Shown: positions 8,154 through 16,287 of the stretch, piece by piece
How the letters are laid out: each line of letters starts with the position of its first letter
Numbering within the stretch: the first letter of the stretch is position 1
Source of the DNA: Thiothrix winogradskyi
Lineage (GTDB): Bacteria; Pseudomonadota; Gammaproteobacteria; Thiotrichales; Thiotrichaceae
Length of the DNA stretch: 64,000 nt
Assembly: GCF_021650935.1 (NCBI RefSeq)
Contig: NZ_CP091244.1
Span: 2,108,001-2,172,000 of the forward strand
Direction of reading: 5' to 3'
Notes under the pieces: model-generated
The model's input: only the letters and a program-made list of their open reading frames with translations
What the model was told of the DNA's origin: nothing
The model's database searches: none
Made by a program: the position numbers and the translations under genes

Positions 8154-9659
8154 ATGTGCGGAATTATCGGGATTATCGGTCATGAACCTGTCAATCAGGC
8201 ACTTTATGATGGTCTGACGGTTTTACAACACCGTGGACAGGATGCCGCAGGGATTGTGACCAGTGATGGCAGAAAATTGTACCTGCGCCGTGACAACGGT
8301 TTGGTGAAAGACGTTTTCAATGAACGTCACATGGCGATGCTGCAAGGCAATATGGGCATAGGGCATGTGCGTTACCCAACGGCGGGTTCATCGTCTTCGG
8401 CGGAGGCTCAGCCATTTTATGTGAATAGCCCTTATGGTATTTCCTTAGCACACAATGGCAACCTGACCAATGCGCATGTACTGAAAAAAGAGCTGTACCG
8501 GCAAGATCGCCGCCAGATCAATACCGAATCCGATTCTGAAATCCTTCTAAACGTGTTTGCGCAGGAATTGCTGGGTCAAGATGCGTTGCATGTAATGCCG
8601 GAAGATATTTTTGCGGCGGTGGAAGGGGTGCATCGGCGTTGCAAAGGTGCGTATGCAGTGGTGGCGATGTTGACCCGCGATGGTTTGGTAGGTTTCCGTG
8701 ACCCGAATGGGATCCGCCCCTTAGTGTACGGCGTGCGTGAAACGCCGCATGGCAAAGAATTTATGCTGGCTTCCGAAAGCGTGGCATTGGATGTGCAAGG
8801 CTACCGCTTGGTGCGCGATATTGAGCCGGGTGAAGCCATTTTCATTCGCCCCGATGGTCAGGTATTCACTCGTCAGTGTGCCAAGAATCCCAGCTACAAC
8901 ACCTGTATTTTTGAATACGTATATTTTGCCCGACCCGACTCGATTATTGACAATGTGTTTGTGCATAAAGCGCGGATGCGTATGGGGCGCAAAATGGCGG
9001 AATACGTGATGCGTGAATGGCCGGATAATGACATTGACGTGGTGATTCCGATTCCTGATACCAGCCGTACCTCTGCGTTGGAAATGGCGTATACCCTCGG
9101 TGTGCCGTACCGCGAAGGCTTTATCAAAAACCGTTACATTGGGCGCACCTTTATTATGCCGGGGCAGGAGAAGCGTAAAAAATCGGTGCGTCAAAAACTC
9201 AACTCCTTGGCGTTAGAATTCAAGGGGAAAAATGTCATGCTGGTGGATGATTCCATTGTGCGCGGCACGACTTCCGGTGAAATTGTGCAGATGGCACGCG
9301 ATGCGGGTGCGAAAAAAGTGTATTTTGCTTCGGCTTCACCACCGATCAAATTCCCGAATATTTACGGCATTGATATGCCAGCGGCGAAGGAACTTATTGC
9401 GCATGGGCGTACCGAAGAGGAGGTGGCGCAAGCCATCGGCGTGGATCGCTTGATCTATTTGCCCTTGCCCGATTTGATTGCAGCAGTGAGTAAGGGCAAT
9501 CCGCGCTTGAAGGCTTTCGATTGCTCGGTATTCACCGGGCATTATGCCACCGGAGAAAACGGTGACTATTTTGCTGAATTAGAGGCTTTACGGAATGACG
9601 AACAACAAACAAAACGCGAAAAAAATATGGCTGCCATTGATATTTGCAACAGCGATTAG
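8154..9659 (+). CDS. purF: Amidophosphoribosyltransferase
   Basis: PurF makes 5-phosphoribosylamine from PRPP and glutamine, the first committed step of purine synthesis. The protein has 501 residues. The mature nucleophile is C2 (MCGIIGIIG), followed by the Ntn-type glutaminase domain. The C-terminal half is the PRPP-binding phosphoribosyltransferase domain with VMLVDDSIVRGTT. The last 65 bases overlap the next gene in another frame. Confidence 0.98.
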   Translation: MCGIIGIIGHEPVNQALYDGLTVLQHRGQDAAGIVTSDGRKLYLRRDNGLVKDVFNERHMAMLQGNMGIGHVRYPTAGSSSSAEAQPFYVNSPYGISLAHNGNLTNAHVLKKELYRQDRRQINTESDSEILLNVFAQELLGQDALHVMPEDIFAAVEGVHRRCKGAYAVVAMLTRDGLVGFRDPNGIRPLVYGVRETPHGKEFMLASESVALDVQGYRLVRDIEPGEAIFIRPDGQVFTRQCAKNPSYNTCIFEYVYFARPDSIIDNVFVHKARMRMGRKMAEYVMREWPDNDIDVVIPIPDTSRTSALEMAYTLGVPYREGFIKNRYIGRTFIMPGQEKRKKSVRQKLNSLALEFKGKNVMLVDDSIVRGTTSGEIVQMARDAGAKKVYFASASPPIKFPNIYGIDMPAAKELIAHGRTEEEVAQAIGVDRLIYLPLPDLIAAVSKGNPRLKAFDCSVFTGHYATGENGDYFAELEALRNDEQQTKREKNMAAIDICNSD

Positions 9660-10302
9660 CAGCGGGGCATTGATGGCAGAGCCAAATGTGACTCCCTTAC
9701 ATTTGCCACCTTTGCCCGTGTCGGCAGCGGAGGCAGTACCCGCCAGTGATGAACGCTTTACTGCACTGCTCGCTAAGTTGGCACAGGATTTTCCGAGCTA
9801 TTCAACCGCACAGGTATTGGTGGTGGACGCCACCGCACAAACGCTGATCTTAGTGGAAAACGGGCAGGCGGTGAATGAGTGGGTGATTTCCACTGCCACT
9901 AACGGTTTGGGGAGTGCCAAAGGGAGTCAGCAAACCCCGTTAGGTGTGCATCGGGTGGCAAAAAAATTCGGTGATGGTGCGCCGTTGGGAACCATCTTCA
10001 AAGCACGGCAAAATACTGGGCGTGTTGCGCAAATTCTGCTTGGTGCGGATGAGCGCAGTACCGCTGATAATGTCACCACTCGTATTCTGTGGTTGGATGG
10101 CTTAGAGCCGGGTGTGAATAAAGGCGGTAATGTGGATTCGTATGACCGCTATATTTACATTCACGGTACGGACGAAGAAGGCAGGCTGGGGAATCCGGCT
10201 TCGCACGGCTGCATTCGGATGCGCAATGCCGATGTGATCGACTTGTTCAACCGCGTGGATGAAGATACCTTGGTGGTGATTACTCAGAAACGCGAGGGAT
10301 AA
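9595..10302 (+). CDS. L,D-transpeptidase (YkuD domain), periplasmic
   Basis: The protein has 235 residues. An N-terminal signal peptide (KKIWLPLIFATAISSGALMA) is followed by a YkuD domain. The catalytic motif HGTDEEGRLG...SHGCIRM is complete, with H190 at its start and nucleophile C206. Such enzymes form 3-3 peptidoglycan crosslinks or anchor lipoproteins to the wall. The ATG at 9595 lies 65 bases inside purF. I kept it because the next in-frame ATG (9673) would remove the signal peptide. It is then followed by metZ after three bases. Confidence 0.9.
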   Translation: MTNNKQNAKKIWLPLIFATAISSGALMAEPNVTPLHLPPLPVSAAEAVPASDERFTALLAKLAQDFPSYSTAQVLVVDATAQTLILVENGQAVNEWVISTATNGLGSAKGSQQTPLGVHRVAKKFGDGAPLGTIFKARQNTGRVAQILLGADERSTADNVTTRILWLDGLEPGVNKGGNVDSYDRYIYIHGTDEEGRLGNPASHGCIRMRNADVIDLFNRVDEDTLVVITQKREG

Positions 10303-10305
10303 GCG

Positions 10306-11487
10306 TTGAACCATAACGAGTGGGATTTTGAAACGCTGGCAGTCCGTGCTGGTCATGTGCGCACCAACGAAGGCGAGCATTCGGAAGCCATTTTCCCAAC
10401 CTCCAGCTTTGTGTTTGGCAGTGCAGCGGAAGCGGCAGCGCGGTTTGCTGGGACTAAGCCGGGGAATATCTATGCACGGTTTACTAACCCGACCGTGCGT
10501 TATTTTCAGGAACGTCTCGCCGCGTTAGAAGGCGGGGAGAGCTGTGTGGCTACCGCATCGGGGATGTCGGCGATTTTGGCGGTGATGTTGGGCTTGCTGA
10601 AAGCGGGGGATCATGTGGTGTGTTCCCGCGCTGTTTTCGGAACGACTACGCTATTGCTGCAAAATATTATCGGCAAATTCGGAGTGACCTTTAGCTTTGT
10701 CGAATTGACCGATATGAGCGCTTGGGAAGCGGCGTTGCAACCGAATACGCGCTTATTGTTCGTGGAAACACCGGCTAATCCGTTAACCGAAATTGTGGAT
10801 ATTCGTGAATTAGCCGATTTAGCTCACCGTCACGGTAGCTTACTGGTGGTCGATAACTGTTTCTGTACCCCGGCTTTGCAACGCCCGTTGGATTTGGGGG
10901 CGGATATTGTGGTGCATTCCGCCACCAAGTATTTGGATGGTCAGGGGCGGGCGCTAGGCGGTGCTGTAGTCGGTGATAAAGAACGTGTCGGTAAGGATGT
11001 CTACGGGGTGTTGCGCAATGGTGGCATGACCATGAGTCCGTTTAATGCGTGGATTTTCCTGAAGGGTTTGGAAACATTGTCGCTGCGGATGAAGGCGCAT
11101 TGCGAGAATGCCATGCAACTGGCGCAATGGTTGGAAACACATCCGGCGATTGAGCGGGTGCATTATCCGGGGTTGGCATCGCACCCTCAACACGCGCTGG
11201 CGCAACAGCAGCAAAGCGGTTTCGGCGGTATTGTTTCCTTTATCGTGAAAGGTGGGCAGGAAGCCGCTTGGCAAGTGGTAGACGCGACTCAAATGCTCTC
11301 GATTACCGCGAATCTGGGGGATGCCAAAACCACGATTACGCACCCTGCGACCACGACGCATGGGCGCTTAAGCCCTGAGCAAAAGGCTCAAGCGGGGATT
11401 GCTGCCGGTTTATTGCGGGTATCCGTAGGGTTGGAAAGTGTGCGGGATATTCAACGTGATTTGGCTCGCGGCTTGGATGCGCTTTAA
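10306..11487 (+). CDS. metZ: O-succinylhomoserine sulfhydrylase
   Basis: MetZ makes homocysteine directly from O-succinylhomoserine and sulfide using PLP. The protein has 393 residues of the Cys/Met-metabolism PLP fold. The PLP lysine is K208 in VVHSATKYLDG, and SGMSAI and the C-terminal SVGLES motif are present. The start is TTG at 10306, three bases after the transpeptidase stop. The purF-metZ neighbourhood is conserved in pseudomonads, which favours MetZ over cystathionine gamma-synthase. Its 3' end overlaps the convergent 81-residue gene by four bases. Confidence 0.9.
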   Translation: MNHNEWDFETLAVRAGHVRTNEGEHSEAIFPTSSFVFGSAAEAAARFAGTKPGNIYARFTNPTVRYFQERLAALEGGESCVATASGMSAILAVMLGLLKAGDHVVCSRAVFGTTTLLLQNIIGKFGVTFSFVELTDMSAWEAALQPNTRLLFVETPANPLTEIVDIRELADLAHRHGSLLVVDNCFCTPALQRPLDLGADIVVHSATKYLDGQGRALGGAVVGDKERVGKDVYGVLRNGGMTMSPFNAWIFLKGLETLSLRMKAHCENAMQLAQWLETHPAIERVHYPGLASHPQHALAQQQQSGFGGIVSFIVKGGQEAAWQVVDATQMLSITANLGDAKTTITHPATTTHGRLSPEQKAQAGIAAGLLRVSVGLESVRDIQRDLARGLDAL

Positions 11488-11729
11488 GGCAGTCGGAAGG
11501 CGGGTAGCTTGAATTCCCGCCGAATGTCGTTCAGTTCTAAAAACGTTTCTAATTCTTCAGGAATCAACTGGAAACGGTAGCCGCCGTCGCCGGGGTAAGG
11601 TTCGGTGTGGTCGCATTTGCCATCCATAATGGCTGCTGGTATTTCAGCAAAGGCTTGGCATTCTCGCTCAGGATTATTTTCCAGAAAATGCTGGCAGAAT
11701 ACGCAGACCGGAGGGAGGACACAGCTCAA
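11484..11729 (-). CDS. Small conserved cysteine-containing protein, unknown function
   Basis: The protein has 81 residues and five cysteines (C3, C9, C12, C24, C39). It includes the pair CVFC and the segment DHTEPYPGDGGYRF, suggesting a small metal-binding module. I do not recognise a named family. It is probably real because its ATG overlaps the hemE stop by four bases, and its stop overlaps the convergent metZ stop, leaving no free space. It is likely cotranscribed with hemE. Confidence 0.65.
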   Translation of the reverse strand: MSCVLPPVCVFCQHFLENNPERECQAFAEIPAAIMDGKCDHTEPYPGDGGYRFQLIPEELETFLELNDIRREFKLPAFRLP

Positions 11730-12790
11730 GCGTGATACTGCTTACCCAGCTCATGCACGGCATCCACCAATACGCCGACATTTTCTGGGTTGATATGCTG
11801 GTGAATCCCATGCCCCAGATTAAACACATGCCCAGACCCTTGCCCGTAACTCGCCAAAATATCAGCGACTTGCTGACGAATTACCTCCGGTGACGCATAC
11901 AGCACACAAGGATCCATATTGCCTTGCAACGCAACTCTGTCACCCACACGGGCGCGAGCGTCGGCAATATTAATCGTCCAATCCAGCCCCAAACCATCGC
12001 AACCCGTATCTGCCATCGGTTCGAGCCATTGCGCCCCGCCTTTGGTGAAGAGGATGACAGGAACTTTGCGACCGTCATTTTCACGGGTCACGCCATCGAC
12101 GATTTTCTGCATGTAACGCAGGGAGAATTCACGGTAAGTGGCGGGTGTCAGTGAACCGCCCCAGGTATCAAAGATCATCGCCGCTTGCGCACCGGCTGCA
12201 ATTTGCGCATTCAGGTAGAGGATAATGCTGTCAGCGAGTTTATCCAACAGCAGGTGCAGAGCTTTGGGGTTGTCGTACAACATGCCCTTCACCTTGGCGA
12301 ATTCCTTGCTGGAACTGCCTTCCACCATGTACGTGGCAAGCGTCCACGGGCTGCCGGTGAAACCGATCAGGGGAACACGCCCGTCGAGTTCGCGGCGGAT
12401 GGTGCGCACGGCATTCATCACGTACTGCAATTCGCCTTCGGGGTCGGGAATGCCGATCTTCTCTATATCCGCCATGCTTTGCACAGGGTTAGTGAAACGC
12501 GGACCTTCGCCTTCCGAGAAGTACAAGCCTAAGCCCATTGCATCGGGAATGGTGAGGATGTCGGAAAACAGGATTGCCGCATCCAGCGCGTAACGTTCTA
12601 GCGGTTGCAGGGTAACTTCGCAAGCAAGGTCGGCATTTTTGCACAAATCCATGAAGCTGCCAGCGCGGGCGCGGGTAGCACGGTATTCAGGCAAATAACG
12701 CCCGGCTTGACGCATAATCCAAATGGGCGTGGTATCGACTGGCTGTTTCAGGAGTGCACGTAAAAAACGGTCGTTTTTAAGATCGGTCAT
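11726..12790 (-). CDS. hemE: Uroporphyrinogen decarboxylase
   Basis: HemE decarboxylates uroporphyrinogen III to coproporphyrinogen III in haem synthesis. The protein has 354 residues, the usual length. The family signature TPIWIMRQAGRYLPEYR is near the N-terminus, and the second signature region GFTGSPWTLATYM is intact. It lies 41 bp downstream of yqeY on the same strand and is coupled to the 81-residue gene. Confidence 0.97.
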   Translation of the reverse strand: MTDLKNDRFLRALLKQPVDTTPIWIMRQAGRYLPEYRATRARAGSFMDLCKNADLACEVTLQPLERYALDAAILFSDILTIPDAMGLGLYFSEGEGPRFTNPVQSMADIEKIGIPDPEGELQYVMNAVRTIRRELDGRVPLIGFTGSPWTLATYMVEGSSSKEFAKVKGMLYDNPKALHLLLDKLADSIILYLNAQIAAGAQAAMIFDTWGGSLTPATYREFSLRYMQKIVDGVTRENDGRKVPVILFTKGGAQWLEPMADTGCDGLGLDWTINIADARARVGDRVALQGNMDPCVLYASPEVIRQQVADILASYGQGSGHVFNLGHGIHQHINPENVGVLVDAVHELGKQYHA

Positions 12791-12831
12791 ATCGACACCC
12801 CTGAACTAAATGCGTAGAAGATTGGCGGGTT

Positions 12832-13278
12832 TTAGCCGCCGAGACGGGCTTTGATCAGTCCGCTCACTTGTCCCATGTCAGTACGGCCTTGCGCTTTGGG
12901 TTTTAGCCATGTCATGACTTTGCCCATGTCGCGTACCGATACTGCGCCCGTTTCAGCCATCGCTTGCTGGATGAGGTCATCCAATTCGGCGGCACTGAGG
13001 GGTTGTGGAAGGTAGGTCTGGATAATACCCAGTTCATATTCTTCCTGAGCGACCAAATCGGTGCGGCCTGCATCGCTGTATTGGCGGATGGATTCGCGGC
13101 GCTGTTTGGTCATTTTGTCCAACACCACCAGCACGGCGGTATCGTCCATTTCGATGCGCGTATCGACTTCTTGCTGCTTAATCGCCGCGAGAATCAGACG
13201 AATCACGCCAAGTTGCGCCTTTTCATGCGCACGCATGGCGGTTTTCATGTCTTCAGTGATTTGTGCCTTGAGGCTCAT
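12832..13278 (-). CDS. yqeY: GatB/YqeY domain protein
   Basis: The protein has 148 residues. The YqeY family resembles the tRNA-binding tail of the GatB amidotransferase subunit: SLKAQITEDMKTAMRAHEK at the start and LDDLIQQAMAETGAVSVRDMGKVM towards the end. Its cellular role is unsettled. It directly follows rpsU (2-bp gap). In many gammaproteobacteria this pair precedes dnaG and rpoD; here hemE follows instead. Confidence 0.93.
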   Translation of the reverse strand: MSLKAQITEDMKTAMRAHEKAQLGVIRLILAAIKQQEVDTRIEMDDTAVLVVLDKMTKQRRESIRQYSDAGRTDLVAQEEYELGIIQTYLPQPLSAAELDDLIQQAMAETGAVSVRDMGKVMTWLKPKAQGRTDMGQVSGLIKARLGG

Positions 13279-13280
13279 AA

Positions 13281-13496
13281 TCAGTACATACGCACGCGAC
13301 GGTTGAGGTCACGGGAAATGCGCTTCAGGTTGCGCTTCACCGCCGCAGCACGCATACGCTTGCGTACAGAGGTAGGCTTTTCATAGAATTCACGGGCGCG
13401 AACGTCAGCTACAACGCCAGCTTTTTCACAGGTGCGCTTGAAACGGCGCAGAGCAACTTCAAAAGGCTCGGTATCACGTACTTTTACACTAGGCAT
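13281..13496 (-). CDS. rpsU: 30S ribosomal protein S21
   Basis: The protein has 71 residues, exactly the usual size. It begins PSVKVRDTEPFEVALRRFKR and ends with the basic tail RNLKRISRDLNRRVRMY. An upstream in-frame extension to 13568 is open but has no S21 similarity; the ATG at 13496 gives the canonical N-terminus. S21 binds the small subunit and aids initiation. It is the first gene of an rpsU-yqeY unit. Confidence 0.98.
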   Translation of the reverse strand: MPSVKVRDTEPFEVALRRFKRTCEKAGVVADVRAREFYEKPTSVRKRMRAAAVKRNLKRISRDLNRRVRMY

Positions 13497-13579
13497 ACAA
13501 ATCTGTCTCAAATCCACAATTGAGTAAAGCGCGAGATTATACCCGCCTGCCAGCCAAATGCAAAACATTCACGCGGTTT

Positions 13580-13999
13580 TCACGCGCTTTTGTCCGTTTC
13601 GTTGATAAATTCGCCGTAGAGAATCAAGGAATGATCCTTAATGCGGAAATTGTGTTGTTTTGCCAGCTCGCGTTGACGTTGCTCAATGATTTCGTCGTAA
13701 AACTCAATAACCTTGCCGGTTTTCATGCACACCATGTGGTCGTGATGCTCTTCGGTAGCGAGTTCAAATACCGCTTGCCCGCCTTCAAAATGGTGGCGGT
13801 TGACCAAGCCAGCGGCTTCAAATTGGGTAAGCACTCGATAAACGGTAGCAAGCCCAATTTCTTCACCATTTCCTAGCAACGATTTGTAAATGTCTTCGGC
13901 ACTGAGGTGATGTTCGTGTGAATTGCTTAATAAATCGAGAATTTTGACTCGTGGCTGTGTGATTTTCAAACCAGCACGTTTAATATCCTTCTCTTCCAC
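13580..13999 (-). CDS. fur: Ferric uptake regulator
   Basis: Fur is a dimeric Fe(II)-responsive repressor. The protein has 139 residues: a winged helix (TQPRVKILDLLSN, ATVYRVLTQFE) and a metal-binding dimerisation domain with HHFEGGQAVFEL and EEHHDHMVC. Only one cysteine follows the HHDH cluster; the CxxC found in some Fur proteins is absent, as in several pseudomonads. It is divergent from bamE with 67 bp between them, the usual arrangement in gammaproteobacteria. Confidence 0.96.
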   Translation of the reverse strand: MEEKDIKRAGLKITQPRVKILDLLSNSHEHHLSAEDIYKSLLGNGEEIGLATVYRVLTQFEAAGLVNRHHFEGGQAVFELATEEHHDHMVCMKTGKVIEFYDEIIEQRQRELAKQHNFRIKDHSLILYGEFINETDKSA

Positions 14000-14066
14000 T
14001 CTGCACTCTCCATCCTGAATAGTCTATTATGATGCCCATGTTTACTTTGGACGATGCAAGACTAAC

Positions 14067-14396
14067 ATGATAAAGCCTATCATTTCACTCACCCTTTCTG
14101 CCGTTCTGTTATTGGGCGGCTGTACTTCTTACAAAATGGAAATTCAGCAGGGTAATTACATTACCCGCGAAGAGTTGGCGTTGGTACAGCCGGGCATGAG
14201 TGCGGCGCAAGTACAGGCTACCTTGGGGACACCACTTTTGGTGGATGATTTCCACAAAGACCGTTGGGATTATGTGTTTTACCTGAAATCACCGGATGGC
14301 ACCGTACAACGTAGCAGTGTCACGGTATTTTTCCAGAATGGGGCAGTACGCGATATTCGCAATGAAGTCGTGCCGGTTAACGTTAAAGCCAAATAA
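14067..14396 (+). CDS. bamE: Outer membrane assembly lipoprotein BamE
   Basis: BamE is a small lipoprotein of the BAM complex that inserts outer-membrane beta-barrels. The protein has 109 residues with a type II signal peptide and the lipobox LLGGC (C19). The SmpA/OmlA core is clear: ITREELALVQPGMSAAQVQATLG and DRWDYVFY. It is divergent from fur, and its end is only 5 bp from the convergent 82-residue gene. Confidence 0.96.
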   Translation: MIKPIISLTLSAVLLLGGCTSYKMEIQQGNYITREELALVQPGMSAAQVQATLGTPLLVDDFHKDRWDYVFYLKSPDGTVQRSSVTVFFQNGAVRDIRNEVVPVNVKAK

Positions 14397-14401
14397 TACG
14401 C

Positions 14402-14650
14402 TTATAACCATTGCCGTAAATAAAAAATATATTGCCCTTCTGATGATTTGGAAGGGCCTTGTACGATGGCGGCGAAGCGTTTGGCATCGTCACGGGCAGC
14501 CTCAAGCGCTTCCTGTGGGGTGGCATACACCGTGATGCAACTTGCCGGAAAGCGGTTGCGGCTGGTTTTGAATTTGGGCATGTACACCGTGGCGTAAGCA
14601 GCTTGGGATATACCTTGACCCGAAGGATCGGGGGGAACCATGCCGTGCAT
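14402..14650 (-). CDS. Small conserved protein coupled to rnfH, unknown function
   Basis: The protein has 82 residues. It includes YMPKFKTSRNRFPASCITVY and a helix PQEALEAARDDAKRFAAIV, ending in YIFYLRQWL. No signal peptide, membrane segment or known motif is visible. Its ATG shares a base with the rnfH stop (TAATG), so translation is probably coupled, which is the main reason to accept it. The function is not inferable from the sequence. Confidence 0.6.
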   Translation of the reverse strand: MHGMVPPDPSGQGISQAAYATVYMPKFKTSRNRFPASCITVYATPQEALEAARDDAKRFAAIVQGPSKSSEGQYIFYLRQWL

Positions 14651-14961
14651 TAGCTTTCACCTTTTTTCATGACTTTACCTTCAGCGGCACGTTGTTTGCG
14701 CACCGCTTTGGGGTCGGCGATCAAGGGGCGGTAAATTTCGATGCGATCCCGTTCCCGCAAGGGTGTGTCTAGCTTGGCAAGTTTACCGAAAATGCCCGCT
14801 TCCAAGGTATCAAGATTCAATTCGGGGTAATGTTTCAGAATGCCAGAGGCTTGGATGCCGTCACGGATAGTGCTGCCATCCGACACCTGCGCTTTCATGA
14901 GTAATTGCTCATGGGGTAGGGGGTAAACCACTTCGATGGTGAGGGTATCAGGGTTTGCCAT
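14650..14961 (-). CDS. rnfH: RnfH-family ubiquitin-like protein
   Basis: The protein has 103 residues of the RnfH (UPF0125) family with a beta-grasp pattern: TIEVVYPLPHEQLLMKAQV, ASGILKHYPELNL and RDRIEIYRPLIADPKAVR. The start at 14961 (ATG, MANPDT) is preferred over an upstream extension because it opens at the family N-terminus and overlaps the ratA end by only 14 bases. The ratA-rnfH pair next to bamE is conserved in gammaproteobacteria. Its molecular role is not settled. Confidence 0.93.
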   Translation of the reverse strand: MANPDTLTIEVVYPLPHEQLLMKAQVSDGSTIRDGIQASGILKHYPELNLDTLEAGIFGKLAKLDTPLRERDRIEIYRPLIADPKAVRKQRAAEGKVMKKGES

Positions 14962-15385
14962 AAACTTTTTTCGCTCTTTCGACAAACGAATCGACCAAGG
15001 TGTTGGCGACTTGGTTAAATACTGGACCAACCACGAGGCTCAAAATCTTGTTGGAAAACTCGAAATCCAGATCCAGCGACACCTTACATGCCCCGGCTTT
15101 GAGTTCATCAAAACGCCAAAAACCGTGCAAATGTTGAAACGGGCCGTCAATCAGGCGCATTTCAATGATTTTGTCCTTTTGCAGGCGGTTGAGCGTCGTG
15201 AAGCGTTTGTTCACTGCACCTTTGGCAATTTCGATACTGGCTTTGACTTGATCGGTATCACGCTGATGCTCCACCGCTGTCCTACACCAAGGCAGGAACT
15301 GCGGGTAGAGGTTGATATCGTCGACCAGTTGGTACATTTGTGCAGGGCTGTAAGGCACTAATGCACAGCGACTAATATGCGCCAT
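14948..15385 (-). CDS. ratA: RatA / Coq10-type START-domain protein
   Basis: The protein has 145 residues of the polyketide-cyclase/START fold: RCALVPYSPAQMYQLVDDIN at the start, then YPQFLPWC and the C-terminal helix VANTLVDSFVERA. In Escherichia coli the homologue has been reported to hinder 70S ribosome assembly, while the mitochondrial relative Coq10 binds ubiquinone; which role applies here is open. It is coupled to rnfH by overlap. Confidence 0.92.
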   Translation of the reverse strand: MAHISRCALVPYSPAQMYQLVDDINLYPQFLPWCRTAVEHQRDTDQVKASIEIAKGAVNKRFTTLNRLQKDKIIEMRLIDGPFQHLHGFWRFDELKAGACKVSLDLDFEFSNKILSLVVGPVFNQVANTLVDSFVERAKKVYGKP

Positions 15386-15393
15386 ATTGGACG

Positions 15394-16287
15394 TTACTTT
15401 GCAGCAGGTGTAGGCGCAGGAGCCGGTGCGGGAGCCGCAGCAGGTGCAGGTGTGGATGCAGCCGGTGCTGGCGCAGGCGCTGCTGTCGGTGGTGGTGCAT
15501 TAGCCGGTTCAAACACGCTGAAATCAGCGGGAACACTGAAGTCCGCATCTGCCAAAGCATCTTTTGCCAAGCCACTCAACTCACTACGCGGACCTTCGGG
15601 TAGGGCTTGGATACGCAAGGCTAAACCGTCACGGTGTAAACTGGCGGAGCCTTCGGAAGGCGGGGTCATGCCTTGAGCTTTGGCGGATTCGACCGCAATG
15701 CTATCCATGTATTCAAACATGGTGACGAGCATTTTGTGGTCGGCAGCATCCATGCTTGCAGCGCTGGCAATGCACACATCACGCACGGCTTTGTCATCAA
15801 TGTTGACGGTGGAAATCTTGCACTCCATGCCTTGAATGGTTTCTTTGCGCTCGGTTGGTTCCATCTTGATGGCGGGCGGTGGGGCTTTCATGGCCGCTTC
15901 GCTTTGCTGGATGCGTTCTTCAAGGGCTTTACGCTGGTCTTCCGGCATGGAAGCCATTTGCTTTTTCATTTCTTCCTTGAACTGGTTTTGCATCTCGACC
16001 ACTTTGGTCATGCGGGTGCGGATTTTGTCCGGGTTGGTTTCGATGAATTGTTTGGTTTTGGTGTTGATGGTGTACAGCATTTTTTTGCTGTCATCATACA
16101 GCGAGTAAACGTCACTGCCGACTTCACCCATGCGCACTTTGTCACCGTTAATTTGAATCACGGTTTGGCGTTCTTGCGGGGCAAAGCCCGTGTCTGTGTA
16201 GGTCAATTTGGTGTCGGCGTGAGCCAGGCCGCTGATGCTAAGGGAGAGCGCAGTCATTAGGCAAAGTGACAGGGGATTAAGGTGCAT
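15394..16287 (-). CDS. Exported protein with Pro/Ala-rich tail, unknown function
   Basis: The protein has 297 residues from the ATG at 16287. That start has GGAG seven bases upstream and avoids a long overlap with the previous gene; two earlier in-frame ATG codons exist. A signal peptide ends near SGLAHA. The middle contains a charged coiled-coil-like helix (about 95-135: QFKEEMKKQMASMPEDQRK) and two cysteines that could pair (GMECKIST and VRDVCIAS). The last 40 residues are a Pro/Ala repeat. The fold resembles periplasmic proteins that read out a bound ligand (DUF4412-like), but I cannot confirm this. Confidence 0.7.
   Translation of the reverse strand: MHLNPLSLCLMTALSLSISGLAHADTKLTYTDTGFAPQERQTVIQINGDKVRMGEVGSDVYSLYDDSKKMLYTINTKTKQFIETNPDKIRTRMTKVVEMQNQFKEEMKKQMASMPEDQRKALEERIQQSEAAMKAPPPAIKMEPTERKETIQGMECKISTVNIDDKAVRDVCIASAASMDAADHKMLVTMFEYMDSIAVESAKAQGMTPPSEGSASLHRDGLALRIQALPEGPRSELSGLAKDALADADFSVPADFSVFEPANAPPPTAAPAPAPAASTPAPAAAPAPAPAPTPAAK

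Noticed and set aside
12832..13281. A dnaG-rpoD macromolecular-synthesis operon after rpsU-yqeY
   Set aside because: The genes downstream are hemE and a small cysteine protein; no primase or sigma factor is present.
13497..13568. Upstream extension of rpsU
   Set aside because: S21 has 71 residues starting PSVKV; the extra 24 codons have no similarity.
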